NCBI GenBank assembly: GCA_030699825.1 | Contig: JAUYKV010000039.1 | Span: 80,956 to 144,955 of the forward strand | DNA length: 64,000 nucleotides | Source: Pseudomonas sp. | GTDB taxonomy: Bacteria > Pseudomonadota > Gammaproteobacteria > Pseudomonadales > Pseudomonadaceae | Reading direction: 5' to 3' | In this document: in pieces, positions 29,155-41,258 of the stretch | How positions within the stretch are numbered: position 1 is the stretch's first letter | How the letters are laid out: the number at the start of each line of letters is the position of its first letter | Made by a program: the position numbers and the translations under genes | The notes under the pieces: generated by a model | Databases searched by the model: none | What the model saw: the letters and a program-made list of their open reading frames with translations, nothing else | Told to the model about the DNA's origin: nothing

Positions 29155-30586
29155 AGGCGGTCACCCGGGTTTCGACTTCGGGAGCTTGCAGCTCGAGGAA
29201 GAATTTACGCAGCAGGTTCTGTGCGATGAGCAGACGGTATTCCTTGCTGGCGCGGAAGTCGCTGAGCGGGGTGAAGTCCTCGGCCAGGGCCGCGCAGGCG
29301 CGTTCGATCTCCTCTGGATACCAGGCGGCGCCGGTCAGCGCGGCTTCGCAGGCGGCGGCGCGTTTCGGAATCGCCGCCATGCCGCCGAAGGCGATGCGCG
29401 CGTCCTGCACCACACCGTCCTCGATGCGCAGGTTGAACGCGGCGCAGACCGCGGAAATATCGTCGTCCAGGCGCTTGGACACCTTATAGGCGCGGAACGC
29501 CTGATTGGCCTGGGCGCGCGGCACCAGGATCTTCTCGATGAATTCGGCTTCCTGGCGGGCGGTCACCTTGTAGTCGAGGAAGTAATCTTCGATCGGCAGG
29601 CTGCGCGTCTCGTTGCCTTTGCGCAGCACGATCTGCGCACCGAGGGCGATCAGCAGCGGCGGGGCGTCGCCGATTGGCGAGGCGTTGCCGATATTGCCGC
29701 CGAGGGTGCCCTGGTTGCGGATCTGCAGCGAGGCGAAACGGTGCAGCAGCTCGCCGAAGTCCGGGTATTCCGCGGCCAGGGCGGCATAGCAGTCGGACAG
29801 CGCGGTAGCCGCGCCGATCTCGATCTGCTCGGCGGTGACTTCCACGCGCTTCATCGACTCGATATGGCCGACGTAGATCATCACCGGCAACTCGCGGTGG
29901 AACTGGGTGACTTCCAGGGCCAGGTCGGTGCCGCCGGCGAGCAGACGCGCTTCGGGGTTAGCGGCATAGAGGTCGGCCAGATCGGCGATCGTCAGCGGCA
30001 ACAGGCAGCGCTTGTCGCCGCTATTGAGTTCGGCGGTCTCGCGCGGGGTTATGGCCTTCAATTGGGCGACGGTTTGGGGCTCAAAGGCATCGAACTGATC
30101 CGGTTGCTGCTGGCAGCAGGCCTGTTCGGCCGCATCGATAATCGGCCGATAGCCGGTGCAGCGACACAGGTTGCCGGCCAGGGCTTCCAGGGTATCGGCC
30201 TTGTCGAAGCTGTCGCTGTTTTTTTGCAAAGCGAACAGCGACATGACGAAGCCGGGGGTGCAGAAGCCGCATTGCGAACCATGGCAGTCGACCATCGCCT
30301 GTTGCACGCTGTGCAGTTGGCCCTGATGCTTGAGGTCTTCGACGCTGATCAGTTGCTTGCCGTGCAGGGACGAGACGAAGGTCAGACAGGAGTTGAGGGT
30401 GCGATAGCGCACGCGCTCCCCAATCAGCTCGCCGACCACCACGGTGCAGGCACCGCAATCGCCCGAGGCGCAGCCTTCTTTGGTACCGGGTTTGCCGACA
30501 TGCTCGCGCAGGTACTGGAGCACGGTGACGTTGGGATCCAGGGCGTGCTCGGTGCGCAGCTCCCGGTTGAGTAAAAACTGGATCAA
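29147..30586 (-). CDS. xdhA: Xanthine dehydrogenase small subunit (2Fe-2S and FAD)
   Basis: This 479-residue electron-transfer subunit has a first [2Fe-2S] cluster from GCASGDCGACTVVVGE near residue 38 and a second from CGFCTPGFVMS near 106 and NLCRCTGYRPIID near 138. The FAD domain has RLLAGGTDLALEV near 218 and GNIGNASPIGDAPP near 300. The start codon is TTG at 30586, supported by GGAGG at the correct distance and by the lack of any other start before the first cluster. Confidence 0.95.
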   Translation of the reverse strand: MIQFLLNRELRTEHALDPNVTVLQYLREHVGKPGTKEGCASGDCGACTVVVGELIGERVRYRTLNSCLTFVSSLHGKQLISVEDLKHQGQLHSVQQAMVDCHGSQCGFCTPGFVMSLFALQKNSDSFDKADTLEALAGNLCRCTGYRPIIDAAEQACCQQQPDQFDAFEPQTVAQLKAITPRETAELNSGDKRCLLPLTIADLADLYAANPEARLLAGGTDLALEVTQFHRELPVMIYVGHIESMKRVEVTAEQIEIGAATALSDCYAALAAEYPDFGELLHRFASLQIRNQGTLGGNIGNASPIGDAPPLLIALGAQIVLRKGNETRSLPIEDYFLDYKVTARQEAEFIEKILVPRAQANQAFRAYKVSKRLDDDISAVCAAFNLRIEDGVVQDARIAFGGMAAIPKRAAACEAALTGAAWYPEEIERACAALAEDFTPLSDFRASKEYRLLIAQNLLRKFFLELQAPEVETRVTAYV

Positions 30587-31058
30587 GGACGACCTCCAGG
30601 CACTTTATTGTTATTTAATCAGCGACTCGTATCGGACGCTGTTAAAACGGCCGCACAGAGGTGTGCGGTGAGATTTGTATGGGGCAAATCTAGAGTTTTC
30701 TGACTTTTCGGTCAATAAATATTTGACTCTGTGGTCAGGTGACTGTCATGCGATACGGTTATGAGGCCGTCGAGCGCAAAGAGGAATGGCCGAAGGCCGG
30801 CCGGTTTTATGCCAACAGCGCCTCTGGCGCACGCCTTGGCGAGTTGAATCAGCCGTGGGGAGGGCGTAAGGCGGATCGGGCGCCGCCGCTCAGGAGCGCT
30901 GCGACAGCCTGCTTTGTGCCGCGCCGATGAACCAATGGCGCACTGCCTGCGGCGAGTGTCACCCTACGGATCGTGGATTGCCCAGGATCCGGCGGTCTGT
31001 CCGTAGGGCGGCTTCGGAGCGAAGCGACAACCCGCCGTTATTTACGCCGCGCTGTCGA
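30587..31058. other. Intergenic region upstream of xdhA with REP-like repeat
   Basis: No gene is seen in these 472 bp. The xdhA side is AT-rich. From about 30935 a repeat carries CACTGCCTGCGGCGAGTGTC and TCCGTAGGGCGGCTTCGGAG. The same text, inverted, is nested inside the element at 43465-43680. Confidence 0.6.
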
Positions 31059-33014
31059 TCACTTGTTGGGCTTGCCGCCGCCTTTGCCGCCTCCACCGCC
31101 ACCACCACCGTCGCTCACGGCCAGTGCGGCGGACATGTCACTCCAGGCCGACACCTGTTCGCCATTGCGTGCGCGGACGCGGTAGCTGTAGCGGCCACTG
31201 CCCACATCGTCGGTATAGCTGCGCAGGCCCTCGTCAGTCACCGCTATCGACGTGGTCGAAGTGATCCTTCCATTCTTGTGCCAGCTGTTGCGCTCGATAT
31301 CGAAAGCGGTGACGTTGACGCCGTCGTGGCTCCAGTCCAGCTGCACCGCCTGGTTGCCTGGCTGCAGGGTCACCACCTGTGCGTCGAACGACGTTGGCGC
31401 AGCGGGGAGCACGGGCTCTGGCGGTGGCGGCACGTCGCCTACGGTCAGTGCGCCGTGCAGATTCAGCCGGCCATGGCGGGTCCATTCCTGCATGTTCTGG
31501 CCCTGGGCACCGATCTTGTCGGCACCGTTTTCCAGGCGCTGACGCACCACCTGGTTGCAGGGCTGGCCATCCCACCGGCAGTTGGCGGGCGACTCAGGCG
31601 AAAAATTGCCGGCCTTTAGATCAGCATAGAGATCCGCCCACACCAGCGCAGCACCACCGGCCACCAGCGGCGCCGCCATCGAGGTGCCGTCCCACCAGTC
31701 GACGCAGCTGTCCACGCCGGATGTCGGGCCGCAGTGGGCATCGGGCAAGATGCCGATGATGTTCTGGCCCGGCGCGGCCAGGGACACCCAGGGGTCGTTG
31801 ATCTGGCTGTAGGTGGAGAAGCTGGCGCGATAGTCGTGATGATCCGAGGCGGCCACGGCGATTACCGTCGACTCGCCGCTGTCATCGGTACAGGCGGCCG
31901 GGTAGAAACGCTGGGTATCGCCATTGTTGCCGGCGCCAGCTACCAGTACCACACCCTTGTCTCTGGCCTGTTGCACCGCATCGCATTCGGCATTGGAGGG
32001 ATCGGTGGGGGTGATGTTGCCATCTGCGTCGATCCAGTCGCTGCCGTAGCTCATGGTGATGACGTGGTACTGGCTTCTGGCGACCTGGCCGTTGTCGTCG
32101 AGCCGGTCACTGGAGGCATCCAAGATGGCGGCCGTCGAGGCCGACACCGGGCAAAGCCCGACCAGGTAGTAGTTCAGACCATCGGTGATCAGCTCCTGAT
32201 AGCAGACTTTGAAGATCCCGGCGCTGGTGTCCCAGCCGGCACCGGCAATCCCCTCGCCATTGTCGGTATTGGCGACTATCTCGGAGGCGGTGAAGGTGCC
32301 GTGGCCCAGATTGTCGCAGGCAGGGGCTGACGGTGGGCACGAATCTCCCCACAAGCTGAGGCCGGCCACATAGTTGACCTGCTCCAGGCATTTGCCGCTC
32401 AGTTCCAGGGTCGCGCAGTCGGCACCGCTGTCCAGCACCGCCACCTTGGCCGTGTCATAGGCGCCAGGATCGACGGTCGCGACGCCCCGGCTGATATCCC
32501 AGGCCTCGGGCGCGTCGATATCCGCATCTGCGGTGCCCGTGGTGCTACCGAAGAAGGGGCCGAAGATCGTCTGGGTTACTTGGGTGTGGGCTTGCCCGGT
32601 GTTGTGCAGATACCACTGTTCCGCGAAATAGTTGGCGCCATTGACCGGCGTCGGGCCCGGCTCCTCGTTCGGCACCACCAGCAGGCGATAGTAATCGGGC
32701 TCGGCATAGAGCACGTTCGGGTTGGCCTGGTAGGCGGCGACCCTGGCTACCACCGAGCCGGCGGTAACCTCGACGACCTGCACGCCGATGCCGGAAATCT
32801 CCTTGATGACCGTGGCCGCGGCGCGGCGGTGCGCGCTGGCCATGTCGGCCGCGGCCGTGCCGGGCTTGAACTTGACCAGGACCCGGTCAGGGGCGAAGCG
32901 TTCGAGAGGGGCGGCGTTCTGCCGTGCTTGCGGGTCGGCAGGGATGGGCCGGGCGTCGACCATGCTGGCGACGCAGGCGCAGAGCAAAGTGATCAGGGCA
33001 AGGGAAAGGCGCAT
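31059..33014 (-). CDS. Secreted S8-family (subtilisin-like) serine protease
   Basis: This 651-residue exported protease has a signal peptide (MRLSLALITLLCACVASMVDA) and an inhibitor-like propeptide (VLVKFKPGTAAADM). The catalytic domain has Asp in VAVLDSGADC, His in NLGHGTFTASEI and Ser in DGTSMAAPLVAGGAALV. A fibronectin type III-like domain follows near residue 545, and the end is Gly/Lys-rich (SDGGGGGGGGKGGGK). ATG 33014 with GGGAG upstream fits the signal peptide. It lies between xdhA and smc, where P. aeruginosa has other genes (from memory). Confidence 0.9.
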   Translation of the reverse strand: MRLSLALITLLCACVASMVDARPIPADPQARQNAAPLERFAPDRVLVKFKPGTAAADMASAHRRAAATVIKEISGIGVQVVEVTAGSVVARVAAYQANPNVLYAEPDYYRLLVVPNEEPGPTPVNGANYFAEQWYLHNTGQAHTQVTQTIFGPFFGSTTGTADADIDAPEAWDISRGVATVDPGAYDTAKVAVLDSGADCATLELSGKCLEQVNYVAGLSLWGDSCPPSAPACDNLGHGTFTASEIVANTDNGEGIAGAGWDTSAGIFKVCYQELITDGLNYYLVGLCPVSASTAAILDASSDRLDDNGQVARSQYHVITMSYGSDWIDADGNITPTDPSNAECDAVQQARDKGVVLVAGAGNNGDTQRFYPAACTDDSGESTVIAVAASDHHDYRASFSTYSQINDPWVSLAAPGQNIIGILPDAHCGPTSGVDSCVDWWDGTSMAAPLVAGGAALVWADLYADLKAGNFSPESPANCRWDGQPCNQVVRQRLENGADKIGAQGQNMQEWTRHGRLNLHGALTVGDVPPPPEPVLPAAPTSFDAQVVTLQPGNQAVQLDWSHDGVNVTAFDIERNSWHKNGRITSTTSIAVTDEGLRSYTDDVGSGRYSYRVRARNGEQVSAWSDMSAALAVSDGGGGGGGGKGGGKPNK

Positions 33015-33346
33015 GGGGTTTTCTCCCAGATGCACCGCAACAAACAGGTGGTGTTACATCCTGACAACAGTCGATGATGCATCGTGACGATAGCTACAAA
33101 GGCTGGTTTCTCAAGAAATAGAGTAGAAGCTCCTATCGATGGAGCTGCAGAAAATGTAACGAGCGGCAGCCAAGTCGACGATCGGTCGTTCGGCTTCTTT
33201 ACGCATCCAGCGGGCACTGCCACGTTTGCGCGACGGCAATGCAAAGATCGGGCGGCATTCTGCTTTCAATGGCGCGATCATGTGGACCAACTGCGCCGGT
33301 CGATGCCCCAGGCTCCTGCTTGTCCCCGCAATCCAGGGCCGTGGCC

Positions 33347-33374
33347 TTGGCCGGCGAATACCCTGTGCTACACT
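33347..33374 (+). promoter_or_regulatory. Candidate sigma-70 promoter upstream of smc
   Basis: TTGGCC (33347-33352) and TACACT (33369-33374) are 16 bp apart. The region 33015-33552 otherwise holds no gene apart from a family 2 repeat that separates this promoter from smc. Confidence 0.4.
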
Positions 33375-33439
33375 CGCGCCCTGCGCAGCACCTCCCGCCC
33401 AAGCCTGGCGCGGGCTCCACGCTTTCCCCAATAGGTCAG

Positions 33440-33528
33440 AGCTTGTGAAAAAATCGAGCGCCGAAGCGTAACGTCAGCAGCGGTCGCCTGGCGGCGGTGG
33501 CAGCAGGCAAGCGATTTTTTCTCGGACT
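33440..33528. repeat. CTCAG-flanked palindromic element (family 2), 89-bp form
   Basis: AGCTTGTGAAAAAATCGAGC begins the element and GCGATTTTTTCTCGGACT ends it, flanked by GTCAG (33435-33439) and CTCAG (33529-33533). The core is shortened and the right end has diverged. It sits 24 bp before a gene remnant and 100 bp before smc. Confidence 0.65.
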
Positions 33529-33552
33529 CTCAGATAGAACCTAAGGAACATC

Positions 33553-33615
33553 ATGACGTTCAAGGCACCGGACAGCCTCGCCGAGCAGACCGCCCACCCC
33601 CTGGCTGAACGCTAA
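33553..33615 (+). pseudogene. 20-codon remnant of a GntR-family regulator gene
   Basis: ATG 33553, preceded by TAAGGAAC, reads MTFKAPDSLAEQTAHPLAER and stops. Pseudomonas GntR regulators encoded just upstream of smc (PA1526 type) begin with nearly the same residues, as I recall them, but continue for about 220 more. Here the text passes directly into the smc leader, so the rest of the gene seems to have been deleted. The short frame may still be translated as a leader peptide. Confidence 0.5.
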
Positions 33616-33627
33616 GGAACGCCGAAC

Positions 33628-36600
33628 ATGCGCCTCAAGTGCATCAAGCTGGCCGGCTTCAAGTCCTTCGTCGACCCGACCACGGTGAGCTTTCCGAGCA
33701 ACATGGCGGCGGTGGTCGGGCCCAACGGTTGCGGCAAGTCCAACATCATCGACGCGGTGCGCTGGGTGATGGGCGAGAGTTCGGCGAAGAACCTCCGCGG
33801 CGAGTCGATGACCGACGTCATCTTCAACGGCTCCAACACGCGCAAGCCGGTGACCCAGGCGTCCATCGAGCTGATCTTCGACAACTCCGACGGCACCCTG
33901 ACCGGCGAATACGCCGGCTACAACGAGATCTCCATCCGTCGCCGCGTCACCCGCGATGCGCAGAACACCTATTTCCTCAACGGCACCAAATGCCGTCGCC
34001 GCGACATCACCGACATCTTCCTCGGCACCGGCCTGGGCCCGCGCAGCTACTCGATCATCGAACAGGGCATGATCAGCAAGCTGATCGAGGCCAAGCCCGA
34101 GGACCTGCGCAATTTCATCGAGGAAGCCGCCGGCATCTCCAAGTACAAGGAGCGCCGCCGCGAAACCGAGAGCCGCATCCGCCGCACCCACGAGAATCTG
34201 GCGCGCCTGAGCGACCTGCGTGAAGAATTGGAACGCCAGTTGGAGCGCCTGCACCGCCAGGCCCAGGCCGCGGAGAAATACCAGGAATACAAGGCCGAAG
34301 AACGCCAGCTCAAGGCTCAACTGACGGCCTTGCGCTGGCAGGCGCTGAACGAGCAGGTCGGCCAGCGCGAGGCGGTGATCGGCAATCAGGAAGTCAGCTT
34401 CGAAGCCCTGGTCGCCGAGCAGCGCAACGCCGATGCCAGCATCGAGCGCCTGCGCGATGGCCACCATGAGTTATCCGAGCGCTTCAACCTGGTGCAGGGG
34501 CGTTTCTATTCGGTCGGCGGCGATATCGCCCGGGTCGAGCAGAGCATCCAGCACGGCCAGCAGCGTTTGCGCCAGTTGCAGGACGACCTGCGCGAGTCGG
34601 AACGTGCGCGCCTGGAAACCGAATCGCACCTGGGCCACGACCGCACCCTGCTGGCCACCTTGGGCGAAGAGCTGAGCATGCTCGAGCCCGAGCAGGAGCT
34701 GACCGCTGCCGCCGCGGAAGAATCGGCGGTGATCCTGGAAGAGTGCGAAAACGCCATGCATGGCTGGCAGGAGCAGTGGGACGTTTTCAATCAGCGTTCG
34801 GCCGCGCCGCGCCGCCAGGCCGAGGTGGAGCAATCGCGCCTGCAGCAACTGGAACAGAGCCTGGAGCGTCTGGCCGAGCGCCAGCGCCGCCTGGCGGACG
34901 AGTTGCAGCAACTGGCTGCCGATCCGGAAGACGCCGCCATTGTCGAACTTGGCGAGCAGATCGCCGCCAGCGAACTGAGCCTGGAAGACCTGCAGCTCGC
35001 CGAAGAACAGCAAGCCGAGCGCCTGCAACAACTGCGCAGCGACCTGCAGCAAGCCGGCCAGGCCCAGCAACAGGCGCAAGGCGATCTGCAACGGCTGAAC
35101 GGCCGCTTGGCCTCGCTGGAAGCCCTGCAGCAGGCGGCGCTCGACCCCGGCAAGGGCGCCGGTGACTGGCTGCGTGAACAGCAACTCAGCGAGCGTCCGC
35201 GCCTGGCCGAAGGCCTGCGGGTCGAGGCCGGCTGGGAGTTGGCGGTGGAAACCGTGCTCGGCGCCGACCTGCAAGCCGTGCTGCTGGACGATTTCCATGG
35301 CCTGGATTTCACCAGCCTGGCCCAGGGCGACCTGCGCCTGGCCAGCCCGGATCGGGGTGGCGTGCGGGTCGCCGGCAGCCTGTTGGATAAAGTCGAAGCC
35401 AGCATCGACCTGGCGCCCTGGCTGGCCAGGGTCAAGCCGGTGGCCAGCCTGGACGATGCCCTGGCGGCGCGCACCAGCCTGGGCGAAGGCGAAAGCCTGA
35501 TCAGCCGCGACGGTTACTGGGTCGGTCGGCATTTTCTCCGTGTACGCCGCGCCAGCGAAGCGGAAAGCGGTGTACTGGCGCGTGGTCAGGAGCTGGAGCG
35601 CCTGGGCCAGGAGTGCGAAGAGCGCGAAGCGGCGCTGGCGCTGCTCGACGAGCACTTGTTGAGCCTGCGCGAGACCCAGGGGCAGCAGGAGGAGGTGCGC
35701 GAACAGCAGCGCCGCCAGTTGCAGGACCGCGCCCGTACTTTAGGTGAATTGAAAGCGCAGCTGTCGGCCGGGCAAGCCAAACTGGAGCAATTGACCCTGC
35801 GCCGCCGCCGCCTCGACAGCGAGCTGCTGGAGCTGGCCGAACAGCGCGAGATCGAGCAGGAGCAACTGGGCGAATCACGCCTGCAGCTGCAAGACGCCCT
35901 GGACGCCATGGCCAGCGACAACCAGCAGCGCGAAAGCCTGCTGGCCAGCCGCGATGCCCTGCGTGAAAAACTCGATCGGGTACGCCAGGAGGCCCGTCAG
36001 CACAAGGATCACGCCCACCAGTTGGCCGTGCGCCTGGGCTCGCTCAAGGCCCAGCATGAGTCCACCCGCCAGGCCCTGGAGCGTCTCGAGTCACAGGCCG
36101 AGCGCCTGCATGAGAAGCGCGAGCAGCTCAGCCTCAACCTGGAAGAGGGCGAGGCGCCGCTCGAAGAGCTGCGCCTGAAACTCGAAGAGTTGCTCGACAA
36201 GCGTATGGCGGTCGATGACGAACTCCGGCTGGCGCGTCTGGCCCTGGAAGATGCCGACCGCGAACTGCGCGATGCGGAGAAGCGCCGCACCCAGGCCGAG
36301 CAGCAATCCCAGCTGTTGCGTGGCCAGCTGGAACAGCAGCGCATGGAGTGGCAAGCGCTGACGGTGCGACGCAAGGCCTTGCAGGATCAGCTACTGGAAG
36401 ACAATTACGACCTGCACGGCGTGCTCGCGAGCTTGCCCGACGAGGCCGGCGAGAAAGCCTGGGAAGAAGAACTGGAGCGCCTGGCCGCGCGGATCCAGCG
36501 TCTCGGCGCGATCAACCTGGCGGCCATCGACGAATACCAGCAGCAGTCCGAGCGCAAACGCTACCTGGACGCCCAGAACGCCGACCTGGTCGAGGCGCTG

Positions 36601-37116
36601 GACACCCTGGAAAACGTCATCCGCAAGATCGACAAGGAAACCCGCAACCGCTTCAAGGAGACCTTCGATCAGATCAACGGCGGTTTGCAGGCCTTGTTTC
36701 CCAAGGTTTTCGGTGGCGGCAACGCTTATTTGGAACTCACCGGCGAAGATTTACTCGATACAGGGGTAACCATCATGGCGCGCCCGCCGGGCAAGAAGAA
36801 CAGCACCATCCATCTGCTCTCGGGCGGGGAGAAGGCGCTGACCGCGCTGGCCCTGGTGTTCGCCATCTTTCAGCTCAATCCGGCGCCGTTCTGCATGCTC
36901 GACGAGGTCGACGCGCCGCTGGACGACGCCAACGTCGGGCGTTATGCCCGTTTGGTCAAGGAAATGTCGGAGACGGTGCAGTTCATCTATATCACCCACA
37001 ACAAGATCGCCATGGAAATGGCCGATCAACTGATGGGCGTGACCATGCATGAACCGGGCTGTTCGCGGCTGGTGGCCGTGGATGTGGAAGAGGCCCTGGC
37101 CATGGTGGAGGCGTGA
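33628..37116 (+). CDS. smc: Chromosome segregation ATPase SMC
   Basis: This 1162-residue SMC protein condenses and organises the chromosome with ScpA/ScpB. Walker A is GPNGCGKSNIID near residue 32, followed by two long Glu/Gln/Arg-rich coiled coils (about 165-500 and 660-990). The hinge near 510-650 contains WELAVETVLGADLQAVLLDD. The C-terminal head has the signature LLSGGEKALTALALVF and Walker B PFCMLDEVDAPLDDANV. The start has AAGGAAC upstream. zipA follows with a 239-bp gap. Confidence 0.97.
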   Translation: MRLKCIKLAGFKSFVDPTTVSFPSNMAAVVGPNGCGKSNIIDAVRWVMGESSAKNLRGESMTDVIFNGSNTRKPVTQASIELIFDNSDGTLTGEYAGYNEISIRRRVTRDAQNTYFLNGTKCRRRDITDIFLGTGLGPRSYSIIEQGMISKLIEAKPEDLRNFIEEAAGISKYKERRRETESRIRRTHENLARLSDLREELERQLERLHRQAQAAEKYQEYKAEERQLKAQLTALRWQALNEQVGQREAVIGNQEVSFEALVAEQRNADASIERLRDGHHELSERFNLVQGRFYSVGGDIARVEQSIQHGQQRLRQLQDDLRESERARLETESHLGHDRTLLATLGEELSMLEPEQELTAAAAEESAVILEECENAMHGWQEQWDVFNQRSAAPRRQAEVEQSRLQQLEQSLERLAERQRRLADELQQLAADPEDAAIVELGEQIAASELSLEDLQLAEEQQAERLQQLRSDLQQAGQAQQQAQGDLQRLNGRLASLEALQQAALDPGKGAGDWLREQQLSERPRLAEGLRVEAGWELAVETVLGADLQAVLLDDFHGLDFTSLAQGDLRLASPDRGGVRVAGSLLDKVEASIDLAPWLARVKPVASLDDALAARTSLGEGESLISRDGYWVGRHFLRVRRASEAESGVLARGQELERLGQECEEREAALALLDEHLLSLRETQGQQEEVREQQRRQLQDRARTLGELKAQLSAGQAKLEQLTLRRRRLDSELLELAEQREIEQEQLGESRLQLQDALDAMASDNQQRESLLASRDALREKLDRVRQEARQHKDHAHQLAVRLGSLKAQHESTRQALERLESQAERLHEKREQLSLNLEEGEAPLEELRLKLEELLDKRMAVDDELRLARLALEDADRELRDAEKRRTQAEQQSQLLRGQLEQQRMEWQALTVRRKALQDQLLEDNYDLHGVLASLPDEAGEKAWEEELERLAARIQRLGAINLAAIDEYQQQSERKRYLDAQNADLVEALDTLENVIRKIDKETRNRFKETFDQINGGLQALFPKVFGGGNAYLELTGEDLLDTGVTIMARPPGKKNSTIHLLSGGEKALTALALVFAIFQLNPAPFCMLDEVDAPLDDANVGRYARLVKEMSETVQFIYITHNKIAMEMADQLMGVTMHEPGCSRLVAVDVEEALAMVEA

Positions 37117-37355
37117 CCGGGGGCTTGCTTGCGATGCGGGTCTGGCGATGACCTGCAACAAAATGACGCATGGCGTTTTTTAACGGCTTGTTGGCTGTGT
37201 AAAGTTACCTTTCGTCGTGCTAGCTTATCGTCCACTTTTGTTACGCGTGGGAAATGCCCGTCAGAACATGGAGTTGGCACCACGTTTTAGAGTTGACGCA
37301 GCAGGGGCAGGACGCCTTTTTTCATAAGATTTTCAATCAGGGGTCAAGGTATTTC

Positions 37356-38183
37356 ATGGAATTCGGTCTGCGCGAATGGCTGATAGTCATCGGCATTATT
37401 GTGATCGCTGGCATCTTGTTCGATGGTTGGCGGCGCATGCGCGGTGGCAAGGGCAAGTTGAAGTTCAAACTCGACCACAGTTTTGCCGATCTGCCGGAAG
37501 CCGATGGCGATCCCGGTTTGCTCAGCTCGCCACGGGTTATCGATCGCCACCAGGAGCCGTCGCTGGACGAACACGATCTGCCCTCGATGAGCGCCCGCGA
37601 GTTGAGTCGTCGCCGTGGTGGCGAGCCACAACAGGGTGATCTCAATCTTGGCCTGGACGAGCCGGTACCGACGCTGCTCAATCCGGTGGGTCAGGGCACG
37701 GCCGAATCGCGCAAGGACAAGGCGCACAACGCGGGCAAAGAGCTGCCACCGGTCGAAGAAGTGCTGGTGATCAACGTGATTGCCCGCGACGACGACGGTT
37801 TCAAGGGGCCGGCGTTGCTGCAGAACATTCTGGAAAGTGGTCTGCGTTTCGGCGAGATGGATATTTTCCATCGTCACGAAAGCATGGCCGGTAACGGCGA
37901 AGTGCTGTTCTCCATGGCCAACGCGCTCAAACCGGGCACTTTCGACCTCGACGATATAGAAGGCTTCAACACCCGCGCGGTGAGCTTCTTCCTCGGCCTG
38001 CCGGGGCCGCGCCATCCCAAACAGGCATTCGATGTGATGGTCGCCGCCGCACGCAAACTGGCCCACGAACTCAACGGCGAGCTCAAGGACGACCAGCGCA
38101 GCGTAATGACCGCACAAACCATCGAGCATTACCGCCAGCGTATCGTCGAATATGAGCGCAAGCAGTTGACCAACAAGCGCTAA
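37356..38183 (+). CDS. zipA: Cell division protein ZipA
   Basis: ZipA anchors FtsZ to the inner membrane at the division site. The 275-residue protein begins with one membrane helix ([20 protein letters not shown]). A charged linker follows to about residue 130. The C-terminal FtsZ-binding domain starts at [18 protein letters not shown] and includes GEMDIFHRH and [16 protein letters not shown] 37356 fits the membrane topology better than an upstream extension. Confidence 0.95.
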   Translation: MEFGLREWLIVIGIIVIAGILFDGWRRMRGGKGKLKFKLDHSFADLPEADGDPGLLSSPRVIDRHQEPSLDEHDLPSMSARELSRRRGGEPQQGDLNLGLDEPVPTLLNPVGQGTAESRKDKAHNAGKELPPVEEVLVINVIARDDDGFKGPALLQNILESGLRFGEMDIFHRHESMAGNGEVLFSMANALKPGTFDLDDIEGFNTRAVSFFLGLPGPRHPKQAFDVMVAAARKLAHELNGELKDDQRSVMTAQTIEHYRQRIVEYERKQLTNKR

Positions 38184-38199
38184 ACCGTCTGCAAACGAC

Positions 38200-38247
38200 A
38201 AGCCTCAAACTACAAGCCGCGCGCTTGGTTTGAGGCTTTGTTTTTTC
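38200..38247 (+). terminator. Intrinsic terminator after zipA
   Basis: GCCTCAAAC (38202-38210) pairs with GTTTGAGGC (38228-38236), followed by TTTGTTTTTT. It ends the smc-zipA transcript. Confidence 0.85.
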
Positions 38248-38323
38248 TGATTTCGCTGGTTTCCACGCAGACGCCTCGACGTGGGAACGATCAATGGCTT
38301 GACCCTTAACCCGGCCTGCACGT

Positions 38324-38394
38324 CGTAGCCCGAATAAGCCTTGGCGCAATCCGGGAATGTCTCCCGGATTGCGCTGGAGCTTATCCAGGCTACG
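38324..38394. repeat. REP-like palindrome upstream of ligA
   Basis: CGTAGCCCGAATAAGC is inverted at GCTTATCCAGGCTACG, with inner arms GCGCAATCCGGGA and TCCCGGATTGCGC. The gap 38184-38594 contains no gene; the remainder includes the word CGACGTGGGAACGATCAATG, which also recurs in the 44-51 kb region. Confidence 0.8.
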
Positions 38395-38591
38395 TGACTG
38401 CGGGCGCGGGAACGATCGAATTGCCCACCATGTTCAGCGGCACTGACATCGCATCCACATAGCCAAGGCAGGCCCGCCTGCAAACCGCTAGAATCCTGCG
38501 CCTGAATATCAACCAAAGGTTGAGCTGGACGCCCGTGCCGGAACTGCCCGGCAACCGCCTCCAGCTTCATGCCTGCAGCTACGGCTTGTGA

Positions 38592-40973
<2,382 letters not shown>

Positions 40974-41047
40974 GTGGTTGACACACCAGTGTCACGACAA
41001 CGTTGAACTGTCGGTTAATCGCGGTCCTATCCATTACCGCGATCCCC

Positions 41048-41126
41048 CGTAGGGCGGGTTACGCGGCGCTTCGAATCCGTACGCGGTCTCGGCTAAGCTG
41101 GCTCCGCGCCGCTAACCCGCCCTACG
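41048..41126. repeat. REP-like palindrome downstream of ligA
   Basis: CGTAGGGCGGGTTACGCGGC and GCCGCTAACCCGCCCTACG are inverted, about 40 bp apart. Lies between the convergent ligA and AraC-type genes. Confidence 0.8.
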
Positions 41127-41258
41127 ATTCTGAAAGTACGGATACGTGTCGACGTAACCATCGGAGTCCGGGGATTCAGCAACGATCTTCCCGGATTGCA
41201 TCCGGCTACGGGGCTGGTTGAACGGGGGGCTTCAACCGTACCGAGGCGAGGCGACGGC

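Noticed and set aside
30739..30930. Short frame MTVMRYGYEAVERKEEW as a gene
   Set aside because: No ribosome site, and the composition follows the repeat text downstream. No similarity recognised.
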